A stretch of DNA of 64,000 nt from Tritonibacter aquimaris (GCF_009617595.1 NZ_WIXK01000009.1:52628-116627); one strand, 5' to 3'; numbered from the stretch's first letter, positions 8,480 to 17,269 are shown. Notes: generated by a model not told the origin, from the letters alone. A program made the numbers and translations.

Positions 8480-8985
8480 GTTAGCGGCACCGGGACGGAG
8501 CGTTTGGTCGACGCCAATCGGCAGGCTCTGGACACGGTCACTTTGGGCCCAAGTTTTTGCCATGGAACTTTCGAGCCCTTGCTTGAAACCGAGCTTTGCG
8601 GCCAACGGTTTTCCGTCCCATTTGGCATGCCCCCAGTGGGCATGTCAGGGTTGATGTAGCCAGGAGCGGGCACTGGCTGGTGCAGCAAAGGAACACAGCT
8701 TTTCCTACGCCCTGAGCATGGTCGTCAAGGGCATCCAAGACCCCGAAGACGCCAATCACTCCGTTGAACTTGGCGCTGAAGGGATCGTGGTCTCCAACCA
8801 CGGCAGGTGACCGTTCGACGGAGGGCCGGCGTCTATCATGCTGCTGCCGCCGATCCGCGACCGCGTCGGAACGCGTGCTAAGATCCTTATTGACGGCGGC
8901 ATCCGCGGAAGTTTGGACATAGTTCGGGCGCTGGCATTCGGTGCTGAATTCTGCTTTTTGGGTCGCCCTTTCCTGTAAAGTGTCG
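8480..8985 (+). pseudogene. FMN-dependent alpha-hydroxyacid oxidase/L-lactate dehydrogenase remnant
   Basis: Two pieces of an LldD/mandelate-dehydrogenase-like protein are readable. The first encodes ALDTVTLGPSF then [18 protein letters not shown], and is stopped by TAG where the family has the tryptophan of its MWPGA motif. After a frame change come ALAGAAKE and [13 protein letters not shown], then [13 protein letters not shown] with a TGA in place of the NHGGRQLDG residue, and finally ILIDGGIRGSLDIVRAL. About 120 residues between the N- and C-terminal pieces, including much of the active-site barrel, are missing. The gene is dead by at least two nonsense codons, a frameshift and a deletion. 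Confidence 0.85.
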
Positions 8986-9168
8986 CCGTTCTTGGACATT
9001 TTGGCGCATACCACACCTAGCAAATTCTAAAGGAAGACCTGCGAAACGACATGATCCAATTGGGCGCAAATAGCGTCAAAGAGCGCCGAGAGAACTCACG
9101 GGACAATTGAAAAACTAATTGTCGCAAGGCTCTTCTTGAGAGGCCTGCCTTCCGACTTACCCTAAGCC
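8986..9168. other. Non-coding spacer after the oxidase remnant
   Basis: No gene seen. Bases 8374-8480 before the remnant also hold nothing recognisable beyond the end of tctA1. Confidence 0.4.
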
Positions 9169-10365
9169 CTACGCAAGGCGGGCGGCGAGGGCCTCAGCCA
9201 CAGCATCAATATTGGCGCTGCCGAGACCGGCGATGTTGATCCGACCGTCACCGGCCATATAGATGCCCCGCATCTCTCGTAGCCAATGAACGTCATCGGG
9301 GGTAAAGCCGGTATAGGTGAACATTCCACGCTGATCGGTCAGGAAGGATGTGTCCGCCTCGACGTCAAGCGCTTGCAGGCGCGATCGCAGGCCGCTGCGC
9401 ATGGAGGTAATCCTGTCACGCATATCGGTCAGCTCCGCCTCCCAGATTTTGCGCAAGGCGGAATCCTGGAGGACAGTTGATACCACCCGTGCGCCGTGGC
9501 TAGGCGGCATGGAATAGTTGGAGCGGATCACTGTTTCGGCGGCAGCAAAGGTCGCGGCCAGTTCGATCTTGGATTTTGCAACCAGGCTAAGCGCACCGGT
9601 GCGCTCGCGGTAGATCGCGAAATTCTTGGAATTAGAACTGGCGATCAGCATTTCCGGAACGCGGGCCGCCATATGGCGCAGCCCGGCCACGTCTGCATCC
9701 ATACCATCGGCTAGACCCTGATAGGCGCAGTCCACGACCGGTAGCAAGCCACGGTCCAGCACGAAATCCGTGACAGCTTTCCATTGCTCTGAACTCAGAT
9801 CCACTCCGGTAGGGTTGTGGCAGCATGCGTGCAACATGAGCGCGTCGCCAGACTGGGCGTTGGCACGCAAGTGTTCCATCATCGCGTCAAATTCCAGCCC
9901 CCGGGTCTCTCCCCGAAAATAGGGGTACTGAGCAACGGTCAACCCTGCGTCCGTGGCAATTGGGATATGGTTGGCCCAAGTCGGCGTGCTGACCCAGAGT
10001 GTCTTGCCTGGAGTGATCGCCTGCAGCATGTCGCATGCAACTTTCAGGGCTCCGGTGCCGCCGGGGGTTTGGATGGAGGCGATGCGGGATTCGCCGATCA
10101 GCGCATGATCAGCGCCCAGAAGAAGGCCCGGAATCAACTCGCGGAACCCTGCGTCCCCGGCAATGCCGACATAGTTCTTGCTTTCCTCGTCCGCCACCAA
10201 GCGTTGTTCGGCTTCTTTCACAGCGCGCATCACGGGGACGTCGCCTGCGTCGTTCTTGTAGACGCCGACACCCAGATCGACCTTATCAGGCCGTTGATCG
10301 GTTCTGAATGCCTGCATCAGGGAAAGTAGATTGTCGACTTTGCGAAGGTTCAGGGTTTCGAACAT
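9169..10365 (-). CDS. Class I aspartate/aromatic amino acid aminotransferase (PLP)
   Basis: A 398-residue protein of the AspC/TyrB branch. Visible landmarks are YVGIAGDAGFRELI, IQTPGGTGAL, the CHNPTG motif at 182-187, the cofactor aspartate in VDCAYQG (D212) and the Schiff-base lysine K247 in ASSNSKNFAIYRERTGAL. Expected reaction: transfer of an amino group from an aromatic or acidic amino acid to 2-oxoglutarate. A GGAG ribosome site precedes the ATG. It is the last gene of a minus-strand unit with a gamma-carbonic-anhydrase-like protein and a PcaHG-like dioxygenase, suggesting a role in the catabolism of an aromatic amino compound. Substrate not determinable from sequence. Confidence 0.9.
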   Translation of the reverse strand: MFETLNLRKVDNLLSLMQAFRTDQRPDKVDLGVGVYKNDAGDVPVMRAVKEAEQRLVADEESKNYVGIAGDAGFRELIPGLLLGADHALIGESRIASIQTPGGTGALKVACDMLQAITPGKTLWVSTPTWANHIPIATDAGLTVAQYPYFRGETRGLEFDAMMEHLRANAQSGDALMLHACCHNPTGVDLSSEQWKAVTDFVLDRGLLPVVDCAYQGLADGMDADVAGLRHMAARVPEMLIASSNSKNFAIYRERTGALSLVAKSKIELAATFAAAETVIRSNYSMPPSHGARVVSTVLQDSALRKIWEAELTDMRDRITSMRSGLRSRLQALDVEADTSFLTDQRGMFTYTGFTPDDVHWLREMRGIYMAGDGRINIAGLGSANIDAVAEALAARLA

Positions 10366-10406
10366 CGTAACTCCGGAAAAAAGGGAAGATGCGCCTGATT
10401 GATTGG

Positions 10407-10946
10407 TCAGATCTGCTCAAGTTGGGTTCTGAACTGGTCCTTGTTCCAGCGGTATTTCTCTGCCGATTTGGCCAGGTTGGCGATCGCTTCATCCGATAAC
10501 TGACGTTTGACTTTGGCCGGCATCCCAACGACAAGCGAGCCATCCGGGATCTCAGCGCCTTCGGTAACAAGCGCTCCTGCGCCGATCAGGCAGTTTTTCC
10601 CAATCTTTGCTCCATTGAGTACGGTCGCTCCCATGCCGATCAGGCTGCCATCTCCGATGGTGCAGCCATGGAGCATGGCTTTGTGACCGATGGTGCAGTT
10701 TGCGCCAATCGTCAGTGGGTAGCCGGGGTCGACGTGCAGCACGCAGTGCTCCTGAATGTTGCTTCCTTTGCCCAAGACGATCAGTTCATTGTCCCCGCGC
10801 AGAACACACCCCCACCAGATACTAGAGCCTTCGCCGATGGACACCTGGCCGATCACGCGTGCATCTGGTGCGATCCAATAGTCGCCATTTTCCGGTAGGC
10901 TCGGAGATAAATCCCCGAGCCTGTAGAGATTGGTCAGCGCGTTCAT
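10407..10946 (-). CDS. Gamma-carbonic anhydrase-like hexapeptide-repeat protein (YrdA/PaaY type)
   Basis: A 179-residue left-handed beta-helix protein. Hexapeptide repeats run from about residue 26 to 135, with the zinc histidines in QEHCVLHVD and IGHKAMLHGCTIG, and a C-terminal helix NLAKSAEKYRWNKDQF typical of the family. Such proteins occur in aromatic degradation clusters (PaaY acts as a thioesterase for phenylacetate intermediates), so a supporting hydrolytic role is plausible but unproven here. Its start codon overlaps the stop of the dioxygenase beta-like gene, so the two are translationally coupled. Confidence 0.85.
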   Translation of the reverse strand: MNALTNLYRLGDLSPSLPENGDYWIAPDARVIGQVSIGEGSSIWWGCVLRGDNELIVLGKGSNIQEHCVLHVDPGYPLTIGANCTIGHKAMLHGCTIGDGSLIGMGATVLNGAKIGKNCLIGAGALVTEGAEIPDGSLVVGMPAKVKRQLSDEAIANLAKSAEKYRWNKDQFRTQLEQI

Positions 10947-11611
10947 TCGAAGAAGACCGCGTTGCGACCACCAACGACAATGTCGAAACGGAAGCCGTTT
11001 TCAACATCTTGGTCAGGCGTCTCATAAGGTTGGCCCAAATTGCGCTCGAAGGTGTCCCCCATCAGGATGGCCATCGGGTCGGTTGCATTGTTGGGCTCCC
11101 CCGGGAAATACATCTGAGTAATAAGACGGGCAGATCCGCCGCTGATCGATAGATGGATATGTTTGGGTCTCCACCGTCCAATGTCAGGGCGCGCCAGATA
11201 GGCGCCGGGGCTGATGGTCCAGAACCGGTAATTTCCATCGTCGTCGGTCAGTACACGGCCCATTCCGAAGAAGTTCTCGTCCAGCTTCAGGCCAGAGTGA
11301 TCTTCGATATGGCGGTAACGGCCATGGTGGTTTGCGTTCCAGATCTCGATCAACGCACCCGGTAGCGGCGTACCGTTTTCATTGCGCAGGGTGCCCGTCA
11401 CCTCGATCGGCACACCTTCGGCGCGCGGTCGGTCAGCGGAGATGCGTGTCAGATCCCATTCATTGGCGCGGGCCGCGTATCGTGCGGGCACTACCGGAAC
11501 AAAGCTTTCGCGTGCGGCTTCAGGGATCAGCCGCAGGCGCTTACGCGGGGTGCGCTGGTCCGATGTGTTGTCGGTCGGGCCGATGCCGATCTGTCTTCCA
11601 AGCTTGGTCAT
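10943..11611 (-). CDS. Intradiol dioxygenase, protocatechuate 3,4-dioxygenase beta-like (PcaH family)
   Basis: A 222-residue protein with all four Fe(III) ligands expected for the catalytic beta subunit: Y99 (GRYRH), Y138 (SPGAY), H151 and H153 (RPKHIHL). The N-terminal extension with PRKRLRLIPEA fits PcaH. Together with the alpha-like subunit encoded directly upstream, it should open a protocatechuate-type ring between the two hydroxyls. Substrate pockets differ between members, and the absence of pcaBCD-like genes nearby makes true protocatechuate doubtful. Good ribosome site GGAGG. Operon order: alpha-like, beta-like, gamma-CA, aminotransferase. Confidence 0.9.
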   Translation of the reverse strand: MTKLGRQIGIGPTDNTSDQRTPRKRLRLIPEAARESFVPVVPARYAARANEWDLTRISADRPRAEGVPIEVTGTLRNENGTPLPGALIEIWNANHHGRYRHIEDHSGLKLDENFFGMGRVLTDDDGNYRFWTISPGAYLARPDIGRWRPKHIHLSISGGSARLITQMYFPGEPNNATDPMAILMGDTFERNLGQPYETPDQDVENGFRFDIVVGGRNAVFFE

Positions 11612-11626
11612 TCTGGCTTCCTCCTC

Positions 11627-12232
11627 TCAGCTTTCGAAATCGTCAAAGAACGGAGTTTCATTGTCGCCTGCCATCACGATATCCAGCAGGTACACTTCGG
11701 CCCCGTCAGCGGTCCGCCCATCGTGGCGGGCAATCAGGCGTGCCTGATCTTCGCCGTCCAGCGATTGCAGAAGCGGATCAGTGGCGTTGCTTGCCTGATC
11801 CTCAAAGAAGATCTGCGTGACGATTCGGTTTATTCCATCCGAAAAGATGGTAAGCGTGATGTTGGGCGCACGGCCCTGGGTCGCGCCGGGAAGGATGGTA
11901 CGGAACGAGTATTCACCCGAGGCGCTGCGCAGACGTCCGTAGCCATTAAACCACGGGTCGATATCGGAATTGCCCTCGGTGGCTGGATTCCGGTAGATAC
12001 CCTTGGCGTTGGCCTGCCAGAATTCTATCACAACGCCATTGGCCAGATTGCCGTGGCGGTCCAGAACTTTTCCGCGCAGAAGGATGTGCTGGCCGCTCGC
12101 GCCCGCGACCACGCCGGGGTCGATGCGGGTCAGATCCTCGAGACTTTCATCCCGAAAATAGATCGGGAAATAGGGGCCGCAGGTGTCTTCGTTGGTCGGT
12201 GGCAGGGCATTTTTTCCATGCTCCTGATTCAT
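11627..12232 (-). CDS. Intradiol dioxygenase alpha-like subunit (PcaG family)
   Basis: A 201-residue protein with the intradiol fold (VVIEFWQANAKGIYRNP, YSFRTILPGAT) but without the metal histidines and second tyrosine: the ligand loop reads APNITLTIF where the beta subunit has RPKHIHL. This is what is known for the non-catalytic alpha subunit of protocatechuate 3,4-dioxygenase. The start at 12232 has GGAGG five bases upstream; an earlier in-frame start at 12283 would cover the operator at 12258-12273 and is rejected. First gene of the minus-strand unit, divergent from the IclR gene. Confidence 0.87.
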   Translation of the reverse strand: MNQEHGKNALPPTNEDTCGPYFPIYFRDESLEDLTRIDPGVVAGASGQHILLRGKVLDRHGNLANGVVIEFWQANAKGIYRNPATEGNSDIDPWFNGYGRLRSASGEYSFRTILPGATQGRAPNITLTIFSDGINRIVTQIFFEDQASNATDPLLQSLDGEDQARLIARHDGRTADGAEVYLLDIVMAGDNETPFFDDFES

Positions 12233-12257
12233 GTCATTCCTCCATTGATTTTCTTTT

Positions 12258-12273
12258 GTTTTGCATATAAAAC
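12258..12273 (+). promoter_or_regulatory. Operator-like element 2 (GTTTTGCATATAAAAC)
   Basis: The clearest copy of the repeated element, with inverted half-sites GTTTT and AAAAC. It lies in the 77-bp gap between the dioxygenase operon (-) and the IclR gene (+), where it could govern both. The adjacent IclR protein is the natural candidate to bind it. Confidence 0.65.
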
Positions 12274-12309
12274 GTTCGCGCATTCCAGGGTAAAGGGCTG
12301 GCCAGATAA

Positions 12310-13098
12310 GTGACCGATTCCTCCAATCATTCTGTATATTTCGTGCCGGGTCTGAATCGCGGGCTCCGGGTGCTCGAGATTCTCGGCGCCGCAGCTGAGC
12401 CGATGTCGCTGAGCGATATTGGCCGTGCGATGGACCTGAGCCGGTCTTCGGCGTTTCGGCTGGTTTATACGCTGCGACACATGGACTTCATCAAAGAGGC
12501 CGAGCAAAAAAACACGTACACGCTGGGCGCGCGTGTGCTTAACCTTGGCTTTTCTTACCTCAATCAACAGCCGATCACGGCCATTGCCCGCCCGTTGCTC
12601 TCCGATTTGAGGGATCGCACTGGGGTTAGTGCGCATCTGAGCGTTCTTGAAGGGCACGATGTTCTCTACCTCGGCAGTCATCAGGCGCGGACGGGTTTCG
12701 TGTCCAACATGGTGACCGGCACACGGATCGAGGCTTATGCGACGGCGATCGGCTGGTGCCTTTTGTCGGGGTTCTCCGATGAGGAGCTTGTAGCCTTTTG
12801 TGCAGGCATTGAGATGCGTGCCATAACCAAGCATACCCCGACCGATTTCGCTTCCCTCAAAGCGCGTGTCGATCAGATGCGTACCGACGGCTATGTGTTT
12901 TCGCGCGGGTTTCGCGAACCGGGCGGGTCTAGTGTTGCTGTTCCCGTGTGCGACCATTCGGGTGCGGTCACGGCTTGCGTCAATATTTCGGGGCCTGACA
13001 GTGGATTTGACTTTGATCGAGTTGATAGCTTTTACGTGCCTGAAACCAAAGCAACGGCGCTCCAGATCTCGCGGGAGCTCGGCTACAGCGGCGATTAA
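12310..13098 (+). CDS. IclR-family transcriptional regulator
   Basis: A 262-residue regulator with GTG start. Residues 10-75 form the winged helix (RGLRVLEILGAAAEPMSLSD, LSRSSAFRLVYTLRHMDFI), and the rest is the IclR effector domain, with VLEGHDVLYLGSHQ and the C-terminal GAVTACVNISGP block. It is divergent from the PcaHG-like operon with the palindromic element between them, so autoregulation and control of the dioxygenase are likely. Because the same element occurs at three other promoters in the left half, this protein could be the master regulator of the set; the MarR protein at 4865 is the alternative. Confidence 0.9.
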   Translation: MTDSSNHSVYFVPGLNRGLRVLEILGAAAEPMSLSDIGRAMDLSRSSAFRLVYTLRHMDFIKEAEQKNTYTLGARVLNLGFSYLNQQPITAIARPLLSDLRDRTGVSAHLSVLEGHDVLYLGSHQARTGFVSNMVTGTRIEAYATAIGWCLLSGFSDEELVAFCAGIEMRAITKHTPTDFASLKARVDQMRTDGYVFSRGFREPGGSSVAVPVCDHSGAVTACVNISGPDSGFDFDRVDSFYVPETKATALQISRELGYSGD

Positions 13099-13103
13099 TT
13101 CCA

Positions 13104-13790
13104 TTACAGTGTGACCCCTAAAGACAACGGCCCGCGAAAGGTGAAGCCGTACCACTCGACAGCATCGGCGTCTTGCAGTTGCATATCAGGGAACCGCTTT
13201 AACAATGCTGGCAGCATTACCTTGGCCACACTCATGCGTGACAGATGTGTGCCCATGCAAAAATGCGAACCATTTCCAAAGGAAAAATGCCGTGTTTCGC
13301 TACGCGCTATGTCAAAAACTTCGGGGGCGTCATAGATCTCTTCATCATGGTTCGCCGAGGCTTGGATGGTCGATACGCGTGTTCCGGCGGGCAAAGCCAC
13401 GCCGCTCATTGTCACGTCCGACAGAGTTTTTCTCGGGCTGGTCTGAATGGGGGCAACCCATCGAACGGCTTCTTCAAACGTGCGCTCCATCATTGCCGGG
13501 TTAGATATAGCCAGCAGTTTTTGCACGGGATGGGTCAGCAACCCAAATACTGATGTAAGCAAGGTGTCACGGGGTTTGTTTACACCGCCGCCGATCAACA
13601 CCTTAATGTTGCAGCGGATGCGTTCAATATTGAGCGGATCGGAGGCGTTGGTCAGCAAGACGCGCCCAGTTGCCTTGAGCAGGGCGACCGGGGCGTTGCG
13701 TCGCAGGCGCGCATATACTGTCGTAGGATCGCGATGCATGTCCGCGATGCTGATATCGTCTATGACCGGTATTGCGCTCGTTGAGCTCAT
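13104..13790 (-). pseudogene. Cytochrome P450 with large in-frame internal deletion
   Basis: The 228-residue frame has a P450 N-terminus (DPTTVYARLRRNAPVALL) joined after about 50 residues to the I-helix region (IKVLIGGGVNKPRDTL). It then continues normally through ERTFEEAVRWVAP (the ExxR pair) to the heme loop FSFGNGSHFCMGTHLSR. Bacterial P450s are about 400 residues, so about 170 residues covering helices B to H, including much of the substrate pocket, are missing. Without them a working enzyme is very unlikely, although the frame is open. It begins directly after the BKACE stop (TGAATG), so it was the last gene of the aminotransferase-BKACE unit. Confidence 0.85.
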
Positions 13791-14666
13791 TCAGCTTATT
13801 CCCAGAATTGCGCGCGCCTCGTCAGGCGTCGCGATGGTTCCGCCGAGGTCGTCGACGATTGACACCGCCTTCTCGACAAGCTGTGCGTTCGAGGTACAGT
13901 TCTCACCTTTGCGAATGTAGGCGGTGTCCTCCATCCCGATGCGAACGTGACCCCCAAGCAGGAAAGCCTGAGCCAGCATCGGGAAAGCCATGCGCCCTAT
14001 GCCGAAAGCGGCCCACTCTGTGCCTTCAGGCAACTGGCTGACCAGAAAGGCCATCGTTTCCGGATTGGCAACCGCACCAAACCGCACTCCAAGGACCATC
14101 TGGACCATCAGAGGCGTTTTAATAATTCCGCGCGCAACGAAATCCTTGACCATGTGCAGATCGCCTGAATCGAATATCTCGATTTCAGGCTTCACGCCTG
14201 CGCCGTAAATCCCTTCTGCCATGATTTCCAGATTGCGGGGTGCGTTGATAACGCTGGCCTGACCGGACCACATAGTGTTGAAATCCAACGTGCAGATTTC
14301 AGGTTTCAACTCCTGAACATGGGCGATGCGCTTTTCAGGTGCGCACAAAGTCGATCCTGGTGCGGCAACCTGTGGATTGTCATCTGAGGGCACGAACCGT
14401 CCACCTTCGCCTGTGGTCAGGTTCAGGATGACGTTTTCATTCTTTTCGCGAATGCGCTCGACCAACTCGCGGTAAAGCCCCAAATCCATCGAGCCTTTGG
14501 CCGTTTCTGGGTCGCGCACATGCAAATGCACGATGGAGGCGCCCGCTTTGGCGGCGTCCAGCGCCTGGTCTGCAATCTGCTTTGGCGTGACCGGCAGATG
14601 AGGGCTGATCTCTGGTGTCATCAGATTGCCGGTGACGGCGCAAGTCAGAATGGTCTTCTTTGCCAT
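13791..14666 (-). CDS. Beta-keto acid cleavage enzyme (BKACE, DUF849 family)
   Basis: A 291-residue TIM-barrel protein with the family signatures ILTCAVTGNLMTPEISPHLP, GASIVHLHVRDPE (zinc histidines HxH), NLTTGEGG, SQLPEGTEWAAFGIG and GGHVRIGMEDTAY. Characterised members (such as Kce) use zinc to condense a beta-keto acid with acetyl-CoA, giving acetoacetate and a new CoA ester. Expected length and complete. It follows a class III aminotransferase by 3 bp, which suggests that the transaminase makes the keto acid and BKACE cleaves it. The side-chain specificity is not readable here. Confidence 0.92.
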   Translation of the reverse strand: MAKKTILTCAVTGNLMTPEISPHLPVTPKQIADQALDAAKAGASIVHLHVRDPETAKGSMDLGLYRELVERIREKNENVILNLTTGEGGRFVPSDDNPQVAAPGSTLCAPEKRIAHVQELKPEICTLDFNTMWSGQASVINAPRNLEIMAEGIYGAGVKPEIEIFDSGDLHMVKDFVARGIIKTPLMVQMVLGVRFGAVANPETMAFLVSQLPEGTEWAAFGIGRMAFPMLAQAFLLGGHVRIGMEDTAYIRKGENCTSNAQLVEKAVSIVDDLGGTIATPDEARAILGIS

Positions 14667-14669
14667 TTC

Positions 14670-16001
14670 TCAAGCCTCCAGTGCTGCATCGACCGCGGAT
14701 GCCAGTAGCGTGACAATCCGGCTGATTTCTGCTTCGCTGGCCGTGTAGGCCGGTGCCAGAAGAACATGATCGCCATTTGTACCGTCAGCACATCCCTGCG
14801 CCGGATAGCACATCAAACCAAGATCCAACGCCTTGCTTTGGATCGTTTGAGCCAGCTTACGTTCGGCAGGGAAGGGTGCCTTGGTCGCTTTGTCTGCAAC
14901 CAGTTCTATAGTCCAGAACAGACCACGACCCCGAATGTCGCCGACCTGAGGATGCTGGCCGAAAGTTGCATACAAGGCGCCCCGAAGCTGTTCGCCACGC
15001 GCACGCACATTTTCCAGCAGGTTATCTTCTTCGATCACTTGCTGGACGGCCAGCGATCCTGCTGTTGCGATTGCGTGCGACATATATGTGTGGCCATTCC
15101 ACAGAAGACCGCTGCCATCCTGAACGGCCTTGACAACTTTTTCAGCTGCCATGACAGCCGCGATGGGCTGGTACCCTGCACCAAGTCCTTTCGCCAACGT
15201 GGTGATGTCCGCAGCAATGCCTTCTTGTTCCAAAGCAAACAGGCTGCCGGTGCGGCCCATGCCACACATCACTTCGTCAGCGATATAGAGAACGCCATGC
15301 TCATCGCAAATCTCGCGGATGCGCTTGTAATATCCTTCGGGGGACGGTTGCGTGCCCAGTGAGGCTCCGACAACGGGCTCGGCCACAAAGGCCATCACTG
15401 TCTCGGGGCCAAGGCGTCGGATCTCTTCGTCCAACAGGTTTGCCATACGCAGGGCAAAGTCTTTTTCGTTCTCGCCTTCCTTCTGCATACGGTAGCCGTA
15501 AGCCGCATCAATATGACTTACTTCCATCAGCAGCGGCTGAAAGGGTGCGCGCCGCCCGGCATGGCCACCGGTGGCCAGCGCGCCCAGAGTGTTGCCGTGA
15601 TAGGAAGGGGCCCGGGCGATGATTTTGGTGCGCGCCACATCCCCGCGTTCCAGGTGGTACTGCCGCGCGAGCTTTAGGGCGGCTTCCATGGCCTCTGAGC
15701 CGCTGCCCAGGAACATGACCCGACCGTCGCCAGTGCCTTCGGGTGCGCGATCTACAAGAAACTGCGCCAGGGTTTCGGCAGGCTCGTTGGTAAAAAAGCT
15801 GGTATGGGCGAAGGCAACACCATCGATATGCTCTTTTAGTGCTTTGCGTATCTTAGGGTGATCGTGGCCAAGACAAGACACAGCGGCACCGCCGCACGCA
15901 TCAAGATATTCTTTCCCATCAGCATCGAAGAGAATGTTGCCGCGACCGCTGACAACAGTTGGGAGCGTTTTGGCCAATGAGCGGTGAAAAATGGCGGACA
16001 T
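14670..16001 (-). CDS. Class III (omega-type) PLP aminotransferase
   Basis: A 443-residue protein with GGAAVSCLGHDHP, FLGSGSEAMEAALKLARQY, YHGNTLGALATGGH, the DEVMCGMGRTG motif and the cofactor lysine in TLAKGLGAGYQPI. The family transaminates omega-amino acids, diamines or amines such as taurine, using pyruvate or 2-oxoglutarate. Expected length, no lesions. First gene of the minus-strand unit with BKACE and the broken P450, divergent from the CaiB-type gene across a 101-bp gap that holds another copy of the operator-like element. Confidence 0.92.
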   Translation of the reverse strand: MSAIFHRSLAKTLPTVVSGRGNILFDADGKEYLDACGGAAVSCLGHDHPKIRKALKEHIDGVAFAHTSFFTNEPAETLAQFLVDRAPEGTGDGRVMFLGSGSEAMEAALKLARQYHLERGDVARTKIIARAPSYHGNTLGALATGGHAGRRAPFQPLLMEVSHIDAAYGYRMQKEGENEKDFALRMANLLDEEIRRLGPETVMAFVAEPVVGASLGTQPSPEGYYKRIREICDEHGVLYIADEVMCGMGRTGSLFALEQEGIAADITTLAKGLGAGYQPIAAVMAAEKVVKAVQDGSGLLWNGHTYMSHAIATAGSLAVQQVIEEDNLLENVRARGEQLRGALYATFGQHPQVGDIRGRGLFWTIELVADKATKAPFPAERKLAQTIQSKALDLGLMCYPAQGCADGTNGDHVLLAPAYTASEAEISRIVTLLASAVDAALEA

Positions 16002-16029
16002 GTCATTTCCATCTTGCTTATAAAACTGC

Positions 16030-16045
16030 GTTTTGTATATTAAAC
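16030..16045 (+). promoter_or_regulatory. Operator-like element 3 (GTTTTGTATATTAAAC)
   Basis: Matches the 16-bp element at 12258 with three differences; half-sites are GTTT and AAAC. A partial second copy (TTGCTTATAAAAC) lies just upstream at 16014-16026. Located between the divergent aminotransferase (-) and CoA-transferase (+) genes. Confidence 0.55.
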
Positions 16046-16102
16046 GAAAAGATGGAACTCAAGAGGGTTTCTGTCGCACCATAAAATAAGCGGAGAAAAA
16101 CG

Positions 16103-17269
16103 TTGCACGGCGCGCTTCATGGTATTCGAATTATCGAGGTTTCTCAGGTTCTTGCGGCACCGTTCTGCGGGTATCAGTTCGCGCTGCTCGGGGCAGATGT
16201 CATCAAGGTTGAGCTACCAGACGCACCGGATTGCGCCCGGGGTCGTGGGCCGCTGGAGGAGCTGAACAATCAGGGAATCGGCCTGACTTATCAGGTGCAG
16301 GGTGGAAATAAGAAATCATTGGCGCTGGATATTCGGTCTCAAACAGGGCGAGAGACATTGCTGCGTCTCGTCGAGACCGCAGATGTGCTCATCGAGAATT
16401 ATGCAACCGGTGTCCTGCAGGGACTAGGTCTTGGGTATGAAGACATGCGGTCCCGCAACCCCGAGATCATCTATTGCTCGATGACTGGGTATGGCGATAC
16501 GGGGCCGAAGGCGACCAAAGGCGCCTATGACAATACTATTCAGGCCGCATCCGGAACAATCGCTCAATGCAATGGCGTCAAGCCTGGTGTGTCGTTTGTG
16601 GATTATGCCGCCGGCTACTCAGCGGCTTTCGCCATATCGGCTGCGCTGCTGCAAAAACCACGCACAGGCAAGGGTTGTTACATTTCGGCTTCGATGCTTG
16701 AGGTGGCGCTGAGCCTGATGGGCCCCGAAGCCGCCGCGTTGCAGGCTGCACCCGGAGCCTCCAAACGCAAAGAGGCGGGCATCTCTGCTTTTGAGACAGC
16801 AGACGGGGTGTTGATGCTGGGCGCGTTCAAGCCGGCGCAATACCGCAAGCTAGGCAGGTGCCTCGAAGATATTGGGTATCCGGTTCCAATCCTGTCCGGA
16901 ATCACGGCTTGGGCGGACATTTGGGCTAATTCTGACGCAATTCGTGTTGCGCTTCAGGACATTTTTATTCGCCAGAGTGCAGCCAAATGGCAAGTCCACC
17001 TGGAGGGCTGGGATATTCCTGCCGAACGGGTTGCAACTCTGAGTAGCGCAATCGCCGAAGCGCAGGTCAGCGCGCGCGGCTATTTCAGCAAATCCCCGGC
17101 AAATCCTGAAATCACGCTACCCCTTGCTGGGTACAAGATGAGCGCTGGCGGCCCCGATTTGACCTTGGCCCCCCCGTCCCTGGGTCAGGACAGTCGGGAG
17201 ATTCTGGAACAAGCCGGGCTCAAAGCCTCTGAAATCGACGCCCTGGTTCAAGAGGGTATCGTCAAATGA
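16103..17269 (+). CDS. CaiB/BaiF (class III) CoA-transferase
   Basis: A 388-residue protein opening HGIRIIEVSQVLAAPFCGY with LGADVIKVELPDAPD, the standard start of CaiB-like CoA-transferases, followed by ADVLIENYATGVLQGLGLGY and YCSMTGYGDTGP. These enzymes move CoA between organic acids through an aspartyl-CoA intermediate; the donor and acceptor are not identifiable. The start is TTG with CGGAG upstream. It overlaps the SMP-30 gene by 4 bp, starting a plus-strand operon that runs to at least 22642. Likely controlled through the element at 16030. Confidence 0.9.
   Translation: MHGALHGIRIIEVSQVLAAPFCGYQFALLGADVIKVELPDAPDCARGRGPLEELNNQGIGLTYQVQGGNKKSLALDIRSQTGRETLLRLVETADVLIENYATGVLQGLGLGYEDMRSRNPEIIYCSMTGYGDTGPKATKGAYDNTIQAASGTIAQCNGVKPGVSFVDYAAGYSAAFAISAALLQKPRTGKGCYISASMLEVALSLMGPEAAALQAAPGASKRKEAGISAFETADGVLMLGAFKPAQYRKLGRCLEDIGYPVPILSGITAWADIWANSDAIRVALQDIFIRQSAAKWQVHLEGWDIPAERVATLSSAIAEAQVSARGYFSKSPANPEITLPLAGYKMSAGGPDLTLAPPSLGQDSREILEQAGLKASEIDALVQEGIVK

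Noticed and set aside
8215..9069. Several overlapping minus-strand frames of 60-160 codons
   Set aside because: All are shadows of the decayed alpha-hydroxyacid oxidase, whose motifs read on the plus strand.
12229..13155. 308-codon open frame on the minus strand
   Set aside because: It lies antisense to the IclR gene, has no recognisable domain and would cross the operator; the plus-strand gene explains the sequence.
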